From the NCBI GenBank assembly GCA_001969505.1, contig LSSK01001807.1, positions 1 to 25,905 on the forward strand: a stretch of DNA of 25,905 nucleotides, read 5' to 3'. This DNA comes from Zancudomyces culisetae (Eukaryota > Kickxellomycota > Harpellomycetes > Harpellales > Legeriomycetaceae). A model generated the notes under the pieces. The model did not search any database and was not told where the DNA came from. It saw only the letters and a program-made list of their open reading frames with translations. Every line of letters begins with the position of its first letter. Within the stretch, counting starts at the first letter, position 1. The position numbers and the translations under genes are program-made. Below are positions 1 to 11,090 of this stretch, one piece after another.

Positions 1-193
1 GGGGGGGGGGGTGAGAAATGGCGATTGTAATAAAGTGGCAAAGTATCTACGACCATAACTAGCTTTTCCTCATTTGCAAATTTTGCTTATTTTGTAAACT
101 GAAAAACCCAATAATTTAAAGGATTTGCAAATAAAAGTAATAAGTAAAAGTAACAATAAAAAAAAAAGTTTAAAAAAGAAAATATGGATTTTG
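1..193. other. 3' flank of separase, no gene seen
   Basis: The window opens with a run of 11 G, followed by AT-rich sequence with an A-rich stretch just beyond the separase stop codon (T-rich on the gene's own strand). This is likely the separase 3' UTR and terminator region. I see no coding frame or RNA gene here. The G run at the very edge may be a real homopolymer or an assembly boundary. Confidence 0.5.
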
Positions 194-3100
194 TTAAAGG
201 GGTAAACCATACACAACTGGGGAGCAACCAGTCAGGTATTTCAAGTTACAGGCAATCCTAGAAGATTGTACAGACCCAACAAGCGAGGCGGTATTGGTGG
301 GCAAACTGGGGTGGGAAATCCCACAGAGCTTAAACAGTTCTATGGTGAATCGATCGATATCCTTGTCACCAACATCCCACAGATTCCCTACAACGGCTTT
401 GCATTTAGCTGCTAGGTAAGTACTAACAGTTCCATTTTTCTTGAATGATTTGGAACCAGTACCAGCACCAGTACCAGCACCAGTACTAGTAGGTACTACT
501 GTCCGAACACAGTTGGTCGTTTCAATGGTGGGCGAAACAGAAGAACATCCCATCAGCAGGGCAATTTCCAAATTTGATTTTAGAATATATTGTCGTTTGA
601 TAATAGAATCGCCACTTCCATGGCCAATATAAACAAACAGCTGGCGGGTCTGAAGATGGTCTTCGAGCTCAGTTGAAAATGGATACCTTCCTACCACGCC
701 ATAGTACTCTTGGTTCCGAGCTAGCAGACTTGAAAACGTGGTTTGAGTACGTTTCAAGTCGCCAGAAGGGTTTAGAATATAAAACAGACTTTTTTTTGTG
801 GCTAAAGTATCATCTATAATATGGCTGTTTGTAATGGGAGTAGTGGATAAGCCAAGGGTTTGAGTTTGGGTTTGGGTTTGGGTTTGATATCTCGGAAACT
901 TGCTGGTATTGGTGTTAATGGATTTTACTGAAGGGGAAAGCATAATTGCATCAACATCAACATCGACATCAATATCGTTATCAATATCAATATCAATATC
1001 AGTATCATTGACATTAACATTAACATTATTGTTTGTCTTTAAAGTCAGAATAGTATTTCGGGTATACTCGAGGTTTATTGGATTGATGGGTTCAGTCAGA
1101 TATTTATACATAAAAATACTTGGCAATCTTGTTGCAGAAATGTTGGAGAGTAAAGGGATGGATTCTATTGGTATATGCGACACGTATTCATCAAGCACAA
1201 ATATGGTTTTAGTTGTAAGATTTTTTGTAGGGGAGCAGTTTGTAGAGTTTACAGAGTTTGTAGAGTTGATATATTCAGCGAATAAAGTGTTTATAGCATT
1301 TAGATCTTGACTACCAAGCGAATCTAGCAAGTTGTTTATGTTTGTGTTTGTGTTTGAATCTCCATCGTGCATGGTCAAAAATTGAATTAGTTCGGCAAAA
1401 ATTGGATCTAGACGACTTGAATTAATTGGACATGACAATGGTAATTGTAATGGTAATGGTAATGATAATCTTGAAATCCAAAACAACAGAATTCTTAAAA
1501 GGCAAGTAGGAGGAGAAGTGGAGGTAATATTGACAAAATATGGCGCCAATATTTTTGTAAGAATATCCCAGAATTTGGTCAGTTGAATATTACCATTACT
1601 ATTACTATTGGTATCGAGATCATTATTGATTTGGTGAGAAAGATCAACAGAAGAGTTAAACAGAAACCCAATGTATATTCCAAACCAAGAAGTCTCCAAT
1701 TGATCCAAAAACACAGCAACTTTTTTATCTAAAAGCATTCGCAGATTCCACCAATCCATGCGTTCAGATTTCTTCTTGTGTTTGTAGAGTATTCCAGAGC
1801 CAATAGATTCATTGATTTGGAACACCAATTGGTGGAACTCAGAAACCAAACTGGCATCTTTGTTGGGCAACACGTGCGAAAATACCGTTCTGTAGTTACC
1901 GCCCATACTATTGTGGCTTGTCACCAACAAAACGTCCATAGTATTGCCACGTATACCCAATGGTAGAATGTGGGTGGAGACTATGTTGATGTCAGATGGC
2001 AACGCAGCTGTTGTTTCCAACATGGAAGTGTAGCCATTCAGCGTACTCGAAGTGTATTGGAGGCAGATTCGATTGTGTAGGCTGTACTCTTGGTTAAACA
2101 GTTTATCAGAGATCAGGATGTGGTTGTGACTTTCCATAATAGCTAGTTTGGAGGAATAGTTGGTACCATGTTCTATTCTATCTGTTATATACTTGTCGCT
2201 ACACTTGTAAATGCCAAAGTATTTTAATAGAATCAGCAAATATCCGTTTAGTTTTGAAAGATACGTCATGTCGTTTACACCAAAACAACGGGTATTATTT
2301 GCAAAACATAATTTCTCGACCAAGTTACTTAGCCATTTAATGTTGTTTATGAATGAACCGAATTTGGCTTCGTTTTTTGATACCAGCATTGCAGCCAATT
2401 TGTGGTTTCTATAGTCCAAATATTTAGTAACCTCGTCACTTTTATTGCCTGTATAGGCTGACACAAGCAGTGTTTTCAAACCAGTTAGTCCGTGCTCCAT
2501 CTCGCCAAACACTTTGTTGGTTATTAGTCTAATCATTTCAACAATATGCTCAGATTCAAACCCTTCACTTTCACTTTCACCCTCACCTTCACCCCGACCA
2601 TGTCCATTGATCACAAGGTCTAAAACTTTTTTGAGACTTTGACTAATTTCTCCGCTTTTACTTTTATCTTTGACAGGGAATAGTTCAACTCTTTCATCTT
2701 GGATTGAAAACAGATCAGTCATCAACTTTAGATATTCCTCGACAGAATCCAAATAGTTACTCGTTTTATTGGATAAATCTTGGCAGTTGTGTTTTATATA
2801 CCTCAACGATTTCGCCATACAGCCTATACACCCAAGTATTTCATTATGGAAAGCAACTGGGTTATTTGACGCTTCAAGTTGTAAAAGTAAGCTTAACAAC
2901 CTAACACTTTTTACCACGTCAAACACTGCACCGTCAGTCGGAGGCGTGCTGAAAATATGTGTTAAATACTCAACTGTAGCATTTATAGTTTGTGTATTGC
3001 TGCAGTCATTCGTTTCGATGGTGGAATACAATAAGGTTGATTCTAGTATCATGTATTTATCGGATATTCCATTAGCAAACGTCATGTACTTTTCGGCAAA

Positions 3101-6100
3101 ATAACTGGATTCGTTAAAACTACCCACAAAGGAATACATTGCGATTAGCGACTTTAAGATTTCAACAGTGTCGGTTACTAAGGTCCAGTAACCAAATGGT
3201 GGCAACTCGAATGAGTTTTCCTCTGTTTTCCCCACTTTATTGCTGTCACTCTTGAACTCAAAGACATTATCGCTTTCCTCAACTGCTTTCCCAGTACCAA
3301 AACAACCTGTTGTTGTTTTTGTTGTCTTGTTTTTCTGTGAATATTTTTTTATCAAAGTAAAAGAAAAGTTTATTCCCAACAAAGCAGCAAGAATACCTCT
3401 GAACACTGCATAGTCATCCGTCTTTATCCTACCACTCATCAATATTTTGCAGTACCATCTGATCATATATATAAACAAAGTAGGTTGGCTGATAATGGTC
3501 AAACTATTCCCTTCCAAATTTTTAACCAGATTTTGAATACTTTGTAGTGCAGTATGGTCGCTGTGTAGCAATGCCTTTGCCACAAATGTAGAAAATAATA
3601 CTTTAATCTTGTTTATACCTCTTGCTTGTATATTATTATTATTATTATTATTATCATTATTATTATTCGCATTAATAATTTGATCATAGTTAAAGCTTTG
3701 CTCGTCTTGTAACAAAACCATCAATAGTTCATCCGCTTTTTCATATTCAAATATACTTATATAATTGAGTAACAATTCAGAACATTCAAGACTAATCATC
3801 TCACTAACCATACCGCTGTACTTTTTATGCTGTTTGAAAATGCGCTCACAGTGTTTCAAGATTCCCAATAGTTGCAATTGAACTTTTGTTTGCAAAAAAT
3901 TCTGACCAGTTAATCCCAAATAATCCTTCACTATACTCAATTCACCCACCAACTTGAACATCAAGTAATAATAATGATAATAATAATAATAATCATGACC
4001 ATGATCATCATTCTCATTGACATTGACATTGACATTGACACTGACATTACACATTGAATTGCCTTTATACAGACAAATTGCATCTATATCTTTCAACCCA
4101 AAATCAAATTCTATGTCACGTGTTGTATTTCCACTATCCATACCACAACTGTTTGGAGATAACCCAAGCAGTTCATAAATCTTACAACAACTTTTCAAAT
4201 AGTATTGTGGAAATGTGCTGTTGCAATTCATAAAAGTACTTGTTCTGTTTAAACTCTGGTGTAATTTTTGGATTGTATCAACACCACATTGCTTCTTTTC
4301 ATCTCCAATACTCAAACAACATTTCGCAAATGATAGGTTGAAATTTATCAGAGTCATTTGGTGGCTATGATTATTATTGGAAAAATCTACCTGATTCATA
4401 ATTTGTGGTATTTGATATCTTTGGACTATTCCTTCCAACATATAATATTTCAACCATGTCGTCGAGTTGTTTTCAATTGAATCAATGTAATTTATCTGAA
4501 TTTCATCAACCAAACACTTGACTTTATCAACATTAATGTTGTTATTGTTATTGTTATTGTTATTGTTGTTGTTGTTGTTGTAGCCATCAAAGTTTATCCA
4601 GTTTGAAAGTACAAGTTCCTTTTCTATTTTATTCTTCAGGTATAAATTGTACAAGTTTCCATTTTCAATATTTCCAAACTCTTCAGACTTGATAATTCCG
4701 TTAATCGCCCGAATACTCTTTTTAAAAATCCTGTGTATCTGCTCATATGTAAAGCTTTCCACATTAACAAACGATTCCAATCGATGTATATTAAGCACAT
4801 TAACTAGCTTCCCTTCACTCTTACTCTTTTCTTTAAACACTTGTCCAAATAGTTCTGCTTCTAATGCTTTCCCACACCCCTCAATCGCACTCTCGTATTT
4901 TCTCAAATCAAAACCTATACCAGCATACAAAAGCCATTTATTACTCAGTTCCACACATTCAGTCGATACTATCTGCTGCCCTGTCATTGAATTGGCCTCG
5001 TTCCTGCTTGGATCATTCATGTATTTCGTGAATGCATTAATGCTACTCTCGCAGAATTTCTGGCTTTCGTAAAGTCGTTTAGCCTTATACAACAATACTG
5101 TAAGTCTATGATATATTGCACTAATCGTTTTCAACCTTTTTTTACTTTCCTTTTCCTTTTCCTTTTCATTTCCATTTCCATTTCCATTTAATTCTATTAG
5201 CTGTGTTGCTTTATTTAATCCAGTGTCGATAATGTCAAGGTAGTCAAAGACCGCATTGTTGCTCTCGCCAAATTTCATAATCACCAGCGCCTGTAACTCA
5301 TACAGCGACTCTAGTTGGTCGTTTACAATTTTCTTTTGGACGCTATTTCCAACAACTATATGTTCAAACTGCTCAACCAGCTTTATATTTGCCACCACAA
5401 ACGTATAAAAACTGGTTAGTAGTTTCTTGCCTCTTTTTGCACCAACAATCCCGTCTGTATTCGATTTTCTTGTTGCTGTTATATACAAAGAATGTACAAT
5501 CAACTCAATTGCTGATAAAAACACCTGAACCTCTGCCTCCTTAATCTGTGCCCCAATAGACTTCCTCACCTTATAAACCAACTGTCCTATTTGCTCAAGC
5601 TCATCCTCACTAATCACTCCTTTCCCACTATTATATTCTTCCAACATGATGTTACTTTGATACATTTTCCCCACTATCCCCCCTATTGTTATCACCTTTT
5701 TCCCTCCCGTCTCAGAATCATTACTAGCCAAGCTACTAGCCATTCTTTTAGACGTTGCAAATCCTATTCCGCTCTTGCCCTCTATTCTTAAAACTCTTCG
5801 TATCAACCTCGTGTTTTCTGTTAGTGGTGTTTTATACTTTGTATTAATCGCAATATCCACAAAGACGGAATAGTATTCGGATAACACCCGCTCTAATCGT
5901 TCCTTGTCCGCCGTGGACAATTGTTGATCAACTTGATAATCTTGTAATATACTACTCATCGTTTTTATCATCTTGACGTTTTCGGTTCTATCCATTACAA
6001 ATATTACTTTTTTAACCCCAATTATACACAACTTTAGTCCCTCAATTCCCTTTACTTTCATTCCTAGACTCACTATATTCCCTCCATACACATATACCAT

Positions 6101-7447
6101 CTTTTGAGATATTTGCTTGTCAAGTATCACCAACCTGTCCAATAACTTTTCCATCTCCAAGTGTTTTTCATGTTTGATAATGTCCGTAGTCATTTGTGCC
6201 ATGTCGATGTTGTGGTGTATTTGATATTTTTGTTTAATTATCTTGTATGACACACATAGTGCAATGTAGCTCTTGTCGCCTTCGTCTATATCCTCACATC
6301 TTGAAATTACAAATTCTGGTTCCTCAATTGCGTGCATAGTATTGATACCTCCTTGTCCTCTCTTTGCATTGTGTTTTTTGGCACTTTCTGGTGTGATAAT
6401 TATTTTATCCATCCCATTCGTGACCTGCATTAATGATAGCCTTTTCTGATGCCTGCTTATTTTATCTGGTGTCTTCTCGGTACTTCTCATTACCTGATTC
6501 ACCACCTTTGCCTTGTATTTCTGTTCTCCATATTCAACTAACAGGTTTTTTAACACTTCAAACATTACTCCGAGCTTTGCATCCTATTTACAATAACCAA
6601 TTCCACCCCACACCCCATCCCCTCTTTTGTTGTTATTCTGATTCATGGTTTGCTGGCATTTACGCTTTGATAATCTTGCCTTGTATATTTTTTTTCTTTG
6701 CAAGATTTATAATCAAATAAAAGTATGAAAAACAAGATTTACTATTCTAAAGAAAATTACCTTGTAAACTTCCATAACTCGTTTTACTATGCTTACGGCC
6801 AACTTTTCAAGTACAAGTTCCTTCAAATTGAGCATATTCTTATGTCTATACACCACCAGAAAGCATGCTTGAAGTATTTTGATGTAGTTCTCAAGCGCTT
6901 TGATATTTTCTGAATTCTGCTCTCTTGCATCTATATATTCATTTCACTTATGTTTTGATTTGTTTTGTTTATTCAGCTTTCTACAAAAATGCAGCCATTT
7001 TCAAAGGTATATTAAAGATAGGAATGCTCCTAACAAAAATTCCGGGTAATCAAAGGAAGCACCCTTTTGTTCGTTATTGAAAAATAATTGTAAAATATAT
7101 GTATTGTGTGCTTACGAAAATCCTTAAGCGTCATTTGATTTTGAACCAAGATTTGGAATGCCAAGTCATACAGCGCACAATTCTGTCCTTCTTCTACAAG
7201 TTCCAGTGTGTATTCGGTTTTTAACTGTTTATCTACATTGTTGTTGTTGTATTTTTAGTTTTCATAATGTACAATATACAATAAACATACTTGAATACAT
7301 CAAATGTTATCAAACAATCAATTTTTTTTTTGACTTTTTACCTTCGTTTCGAATTTCAATCCCCAAAAATCCCAACAGTTCCTCAACAACACTATCCGAA
7401 CATAAATTCGGCTTTATTTTTTCCAGTATCGGACTATATTTTACCAT
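194..7447 (-). CDS. ESP1: Separase (separin, peptidase C50), four exons by my model
   Basis: Separase is the cysteine protease that cleaves the cohesin kleisin at anaphase onset and is held inactive by securin. The C-terminal part (about residues 1740-2255 of the assembled protein) is a complete C50 domain. It has the WW..R..LD segment, a LNPSGDLKRTQ block, catalytic His in YIGHGSG (residue 2119), catalytic Cys in LLMGCSS (residue 2144), AVVGNLWDVGDKDIDRF and a terminal VVYGLPL. The long frame runs from 6565 to the stop at 194. In-phase upstream exons give join(194..6583, 6761..6930, 7116..7232, 7342..7447), 2260 aa, within the range of the longer fungal separases. The start at 7447 follows an in-frame stop. 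The N-terminal two thirds is helical (TPR-like) and interrupted by simple-sequence tracts: 14 consecutive Asn, a second Asn run, and EK, DI/DV, TQ and GT/GA repeats. Identity is certain from the catalytic domain; the exact splice sites are inferred. Confidence 0.95.
455..484. repeat. Hexanucleotide repeat inside separase (Gly-Ala/Gly-Thr)
   Basis: Five alternating ACCAGT/ACCAGC units. On the coding strand they give a GTGAGTGAGTG tract between the catalytic Cys and the conserved AVVGNLWDV block of separase, so it sits in a surface loop of the protease domain. Confidence 0.9.
862..885. repeat. (GGGTTT)n tract inside separase (Thr-Gln)
   Basis: Four GGGTTT-type units on the plus strand, encoding TQTQTQTQT on the minus strand. 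The unit resembles a telomeric hexamer, but it is in frame within the coding region and fits the other in-frame hexamer repeats here. Confidence 0.85.
949..1030. repeat. Hexanucleotide repeat inside separase (Asp-Ile/Asp-Val/Asn-Val)
   Basis: ATCAAT, ATCAAC, ATCGAC and ACATTA units in tandem. They encode an alternating VN/DT/DI/DN/DV tract of about 27 residues within the separase protease half. The core resembles the intergenic GTATCA repeat at 8148. Confidence 0.85.
3631..3667. repeat. ATT trinucleotide repeat (poly-Asn in separase)
   Basis: A run of ATT units with one ATC, encoding NNNNDNNNNNNN in the helical region of separase. Likely length-variable. Confidence 0.85.
4538..4579. repeat. 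GTT/ATT repeat (14 consecutive Asn in separase)
   Basis: Fourteen Asn codons, using both AAC and AAT on the coding strand, in the N-terminal helical region of separase. The codon mix shows it is not a pure recent slippage tract. Confidence 0.9.
6584..7447 (-). other. ESP1: Three short 5' exons and three introns of separase
   Basis: Upstream of the ATG at 6565 the frame stays open through DAKLGV to an AAATAG acceptor. Three exon-like segments lie further up. Exon 1 is 7342-7447 (begins MVKYSPILEKIKPNL, phase 1, donor GTAAAA). Exon 2 is 7116-7232 (contains LVEEGQNCALYDLAFQ, phase 1, donor GTAAGC). Exon 3 is 6761-6930 (contains ALENYIKILQ and VKRVMEVYK, phase 0, donor GTAATT). Introns are 109, 185 and 177 nt, all ending in TAG. 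All three junctions keep the phase needed to enter the long exon. A second acceptor at 6910 would also keep phase for exon 3. Intron 3 carries three CCCC runs at 6606-6622, that is, G runs on the gene strand. Confidence 0.75.
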
Positions 7448-8147
7448 TTTATTCCTTATATTTTACAAGTCTTGTACATGTGCTGGATAAGTTTACGATT
7501 TTACAATATAAATTATGTTTTGTTTTTATCTGTTTTGTTTTTATTTGTTTTTATTTGGATATAGAGTACAAGCTAACAATTCATTAATATTTAATATATA
7601 TTATTCAAAACATTATTAAAATTATACTTTTGCAAACACACTTGCTGTTTGTGTGTGTGTATTTTTATTTAAACACTGGGAAATAAAGTCAGTAAACGTT
7701 TTTCATGTTTTCTATGTTGATTGTATAGTAAAAAAAATAAACTGTTGGCCAGAATTGTATTTGAGCCCTTTTGATCGTCAAAATCTGTGTAGTAATTGGC
7801 CGTGATTATTTGTTTACAATATAACCAACACTTTTTTTTTATTTTACTTTTTTTTATTTTACTTTTTTTTTATAGAAATTGCAAACTATAATATCGTTAT
7901 TTTATTTTTTGTTGAGAAAGACTGGGTTTGCTAGACCCAAGTACTGATTTATGTATAGGTTTGATGAATCTCTGATAAACTTAAAAGTAGCCAACAACCA
8001 CTACCCCCCCCTCCCAAAAATGTAGTTTAATAAAATGACAATGCTAATTTATTCCTACACTTGTCATTGAAACTCACACCCTCACATTTGTTGCCCCCCT
8101 CCCTAATCTGCGATTCTATGAGGTAGTGCATACAAGTAAATAGCCGT

Positions 8148-8195
8148 GTATCAGTATCAGTATCAGTATCAGTATCAGTATCAGTATCAGTATCA
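8148..8195. repeat. (GTATCA)8 perfect hexanucleotide microsatellite
   Basis: Eight perfect copies of GTATCA in intergenic DNA. The minus strand would read as alternating Thr-Asp in a 62-codon open frame, but that frame shows nothing else gene-like. Confidence 0.95.
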
Positions 8196-8439
8196 ATTGG
8201 ATCATGTTTACGCATGATAGACGGAAATTTTGCTAGCTAACACCCTTTGAACTGCATACAACCTTCCATGATTTTATGATCCCCTGTTGCCATTTGCAAG
8301 CCTTTTCATAACCCATATACTAATAAAAATAAAAATATTAGTGTATTTTGTTATTTTACTTTTCAATAAAAGAGCCAAGAAAGTTTGGTGATAACGATAT
8401 TATAAATTTTCGGTGTACTCAATGATGCTTGAATGTAAA

Positions 8440-8625
8440 GTCAAACAATCTGGAAGGCGGGGGAGGGGGGTTTTCTTGGCCTGAGAATTTGTAGTAAACA
8501 ATACTAAAATATTTGATCAGAGGTCATTTCTGGTAGCCAATTCAAAAAAAGGGAAACTCCCCCCCCCCCCAACCAGTCCTTTAAAGCCCTCACTGTTTGA
8601 CCTCCGGTACCAGAAAACAGTACGG
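8440..8625. repeat. Nested inverted repeat, possible hairpin RNA or DNA
   Basis: GTCAAACA at 8440-8447 is the exact reverse complement of TGTTTGAC at 8594-8601. Inside them, a G-rich arm (GGGGGAGGGGGG, 8459-8470) faces a run of 12 C at 8559-8570. Just downstream CCGGTAC (8604-8610) and GTACGG (8620-8625) can form a small bulged stem-loop. The layout could be a folded RNA or a decayed terminal inverted repeat. No coding frame explains it. Confidence 0.45.
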
Positions 8626-9451
8626 AATAAAATGTTAATGTAAACCACACTCATATCTGAGTTGTAATAAATAAATGATGTTGTAAAACGAGACAATTAT
8701 CATTGACAATCACCGCGAAATTATTGACAAGAAGCCATATTTGAGGATGTTTAATGTTATTCACAAGTCATTTTGAAGAGCAAAGTTGAAAATCTGTGTC
8801 CACTTTCTTCTCTACCCCATCCCACTCACTTTAAAAACTCATCTATCTCCAAAAAAAAAAGATTAATGCAAAAGTATGAATACTATTATACTAGAGAATA
8901 TACCCATATCTCACTACTCCCTCTCTCCCTCCCCCCACTTTTATGAATTATTTTGCTTGGTATGGTCTGAGTTTTAGTTATTCAGATTCTTGGGTTATGT
9001 GAACTATATATCTAAGTCCATAGCCCCAGGTTGTTATTTTTATTAGAAAAAATTGGTTTCCGGTTTACCAATATGTCCTAAACATAAACAGTTTATTGAT
9101 GTCTTTTTTTTTTTTCTCTTTCCTCTTTGATATAAATCGCTTCAAGATAAAAATACTGATAATTTAAACAGCGCAAGGATATTTCAATAAATAAATAAAA
9201 ATGCTGTTTATTAATCAAGGACAATTTGGTATTGAGAATATTAACAGCTCTTTGCAAATGTGACAGTCCTTTTTCTTTTTTCTTTTTTCCCATCTTTTCA
9301 TTTTTATTTATTGATTCTTTCAAAGAAAGAAAAAGGTTTTAAACATGAATACTTTATGTAAAAAAATTGATCGCAAAAGCTATTCATATGACTTTATCAT
9401 ATATTAACACCAGCAAAGTACTGCGTCTATTTAGCCAACCACCTTCTCTCT

Positions 9452-9495
9452 CACAATCACAATGACAATGACAATCACAACCACAACCACCACAA
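9452..9495. repeat. CACAAT/GACAAT/CACAAC hexanucleotide repeat
   Basis: About seven degenerate hexamers. The plus strand reads as a short frame beginning MTMTITTTTTT with a lysine/arginine-rich tail (about 24 codons). I treat it as a microsatellite rather than a gene. Confidence 0.8.
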
Positions 9496-10018
9496 AGAGA
9501 AAAAAAAGAGGTCATATCGTGGTATCATTTTATTAGTAGATATCATTATCTTGTATGTTTTTCGAATTTTTGGTCCAGAACTTTATACTTTTTCTTTGTC
9601 CAAACACGAAAAATGTAGCTGGATTAAATAAAAGATGAAACTAATAGCTATCACTCTTTTATGCTTTTTTTTTGATTTTTTTTTTCCGGTTTGTGTCACT
9701 GGATGCGGAATATATTCAAAGGTAAGTATCACTTGATTCTACATAACAAGTACCACACTCAAAACATTATTGTTAATTTCTTCAGAGATACAATTTGATG
9801 GAGTAGGTTTTGCACGGCATTATCCCATCTGTTTTGCTATTTTCCATAGATTTACAAAATATTAGTCGTCATTTTTAAAGTTCTAAAAACGTATATTTGA
9901 CAATAATATTAATATGCACATGGATATTTTGGGTATTTTGTAAACTTGAAACATTTAAAAATTCAAGGCTGAATAAAACAAGATAATTAATATGAGTTGA
10001 ATAATATGATTTTTTCTT

Positions 10019-10040
10019 TCTCTCTCTCTCTCTCTCTCTC
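10019..10040. repeat. (TC)11 dinucleotide repeat
   Basis: A pure TC tract followed by a C-rich stretch (CCCCACCCC) in intergenic DNA. Confidence 0.95.
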
Positions 10041-10170
10041 CCCCACCCCATCCAACAAGATCACTAAGCACTTTTCCCAAAACGTTTTGGTTTTATTTCC
10101 TTTTATTTATTTACTTCTTTTCTTTGCCAGATCACGCAACGAATTGGTGTGAGCATAGTTAATCACAGAA

Positions 10171-10204
10171 CAAAACAAAACAAAACAAAACAAAGCAAAG
10201 CAAG
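10171..10204. repeat. (CAAAA)n pentanucleotide repeat
   Basis: Four CAAAA units followed by two CAAAG units in intergenic DNA. Confidence 0.9.
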
Positions 10205-11046
10205 TCATAACTTTATGACAGAAAGAGTTTAATAACAGGGCTATTTTTATTGCACGCAGTTTATTGCCGAATATGGTTTTTGGGAACCATATTAAGGCGC
10301 ATTTAAATAATATCGATCATTAAATTGTAATAATTAAATAAATGCTCAACATTACAATGTCGGGGTGGGATAGTTTACAACATTAAAAATGTATGCCATG
10401 AAAAATCGAGCTGTAATAAACTAGTTTTGTGGTTACCGGGAAGAAACAGAATGTGCTTGATCTTGAGAGCCATCCCACTACACTTCGAATGACCTCTTCA
10501 GTGAAAAAAGTATAAAAAATTAAAGGGTGAATATTAAAATGCCACGACTCTGATACTATTTATAACATGTACATTTTTGAAGTCCATTGTGGAGTTTTTG
10601 GTCTAGCCAAAAATAAAACAAAAAGAGGCCATAATGGTAAATTATGGGCGAAAATGGTGATCTAGAATTGCAAGGACCCTTGAAAAGCGTACTGATAAAA
10701 GCCTGTGTATAAAGCACATGCGTACGCGTGTGTATAAAATTAGATATATATATTGGTGAATCATGCCATACATGTAATACAATGGGTGGTATATACCCAC
10801 ACGAAATGTGATGAGTAATCAGAGTCACTCTAGATGCCAATGCAGACGTATGGCTCAGTCTGATATTATCATTCTTTTTTTATATTATCGTTGCATTTAT
10901 TTCACCCACAATCAAAGAAGAAAAATGTGAGGAAGTAGGGGGAGGAGAAAAAAAAAACATGGAATGTATAGCTTGAAATAAGTAATTTGACATCATTCAG
11001 ACACCAAATTCAAAAAGCAGTATGCTTATGTATTAAGCAGAGATGA

Positions 11047-11090
11047 GTGAGAGGGAGAGAGAGGGAGGGGAGGGAGGGGAGGGAGAGGGA
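11047..11090 (+). repeat. Purine tract with G-quadruplex motif
   Basis: A GA-only stretch. At 11063-11083 five G runs of 3 or 4 are separated by single A residues, which satisfies the strict G3+N1 quadruplex pattern with loops of one base. It is about 1.2 kb upstream of the 646-aa gene. Confidence 0.85.

Noticed and set aside
862-885. GGGTTT repeats as an internal telomere-like tract
   Set aside because: It is in frame in separase, encodes TQTQTQ and matches the other hexamer expansions, so slippage is the simpler cause.
6565-6582. A five-codon uORF (MQSSE) whose stop overlaps the ATG at 6565, suggesting reinitiation at separase
   Set aside because: The in-frame sequence through this spot (DAKLGV) is better explained as part of the long coding exon preceded by spliced 5' exons.
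7964-7978. TGATGA and CTGA boxes resembling a box C/D snoRNA
   Set aside because: The boxes are only a few bases apart and no terminal stem is present.
8027-8215. A 62-aa minus frame with TDTDTDTD
   Set aside because: Its open state comes from the GTATCA repeat; the rest has no protein-like features.
8690-8785. A stop-free plus-strand stretch (contains EIIDKKPYLRMFNVIHKSF)
   Set aside because: Only about 27 codons, no start codon upstream and no convincing splice sites; it may be chance or a decayed remnant.
9633-9722. ATG followed by a signal-peptide-like stretch (MKLIAITLLCFFFDFFFP) ending at an exact GTAAGT
   Set aside because: The hydrophobic residues come from T homopolymers, candidate acceptors lead to stops within a few codons, and a GTAAGT is expected by chance a few times in this much AT-rich DNA.
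10417-10515. A plus-strand stretch reading GKKQNVLDLESHPTTLRM
   Set aside because: About 30 codons bounded by stops with no start or adjoining exon; not enough to call a gene fragment.
10556-10840. A 94-aa minus-strand frame
   Set aside because: Composition follows the AT-rich background, there is no motif, and no splice or context support.
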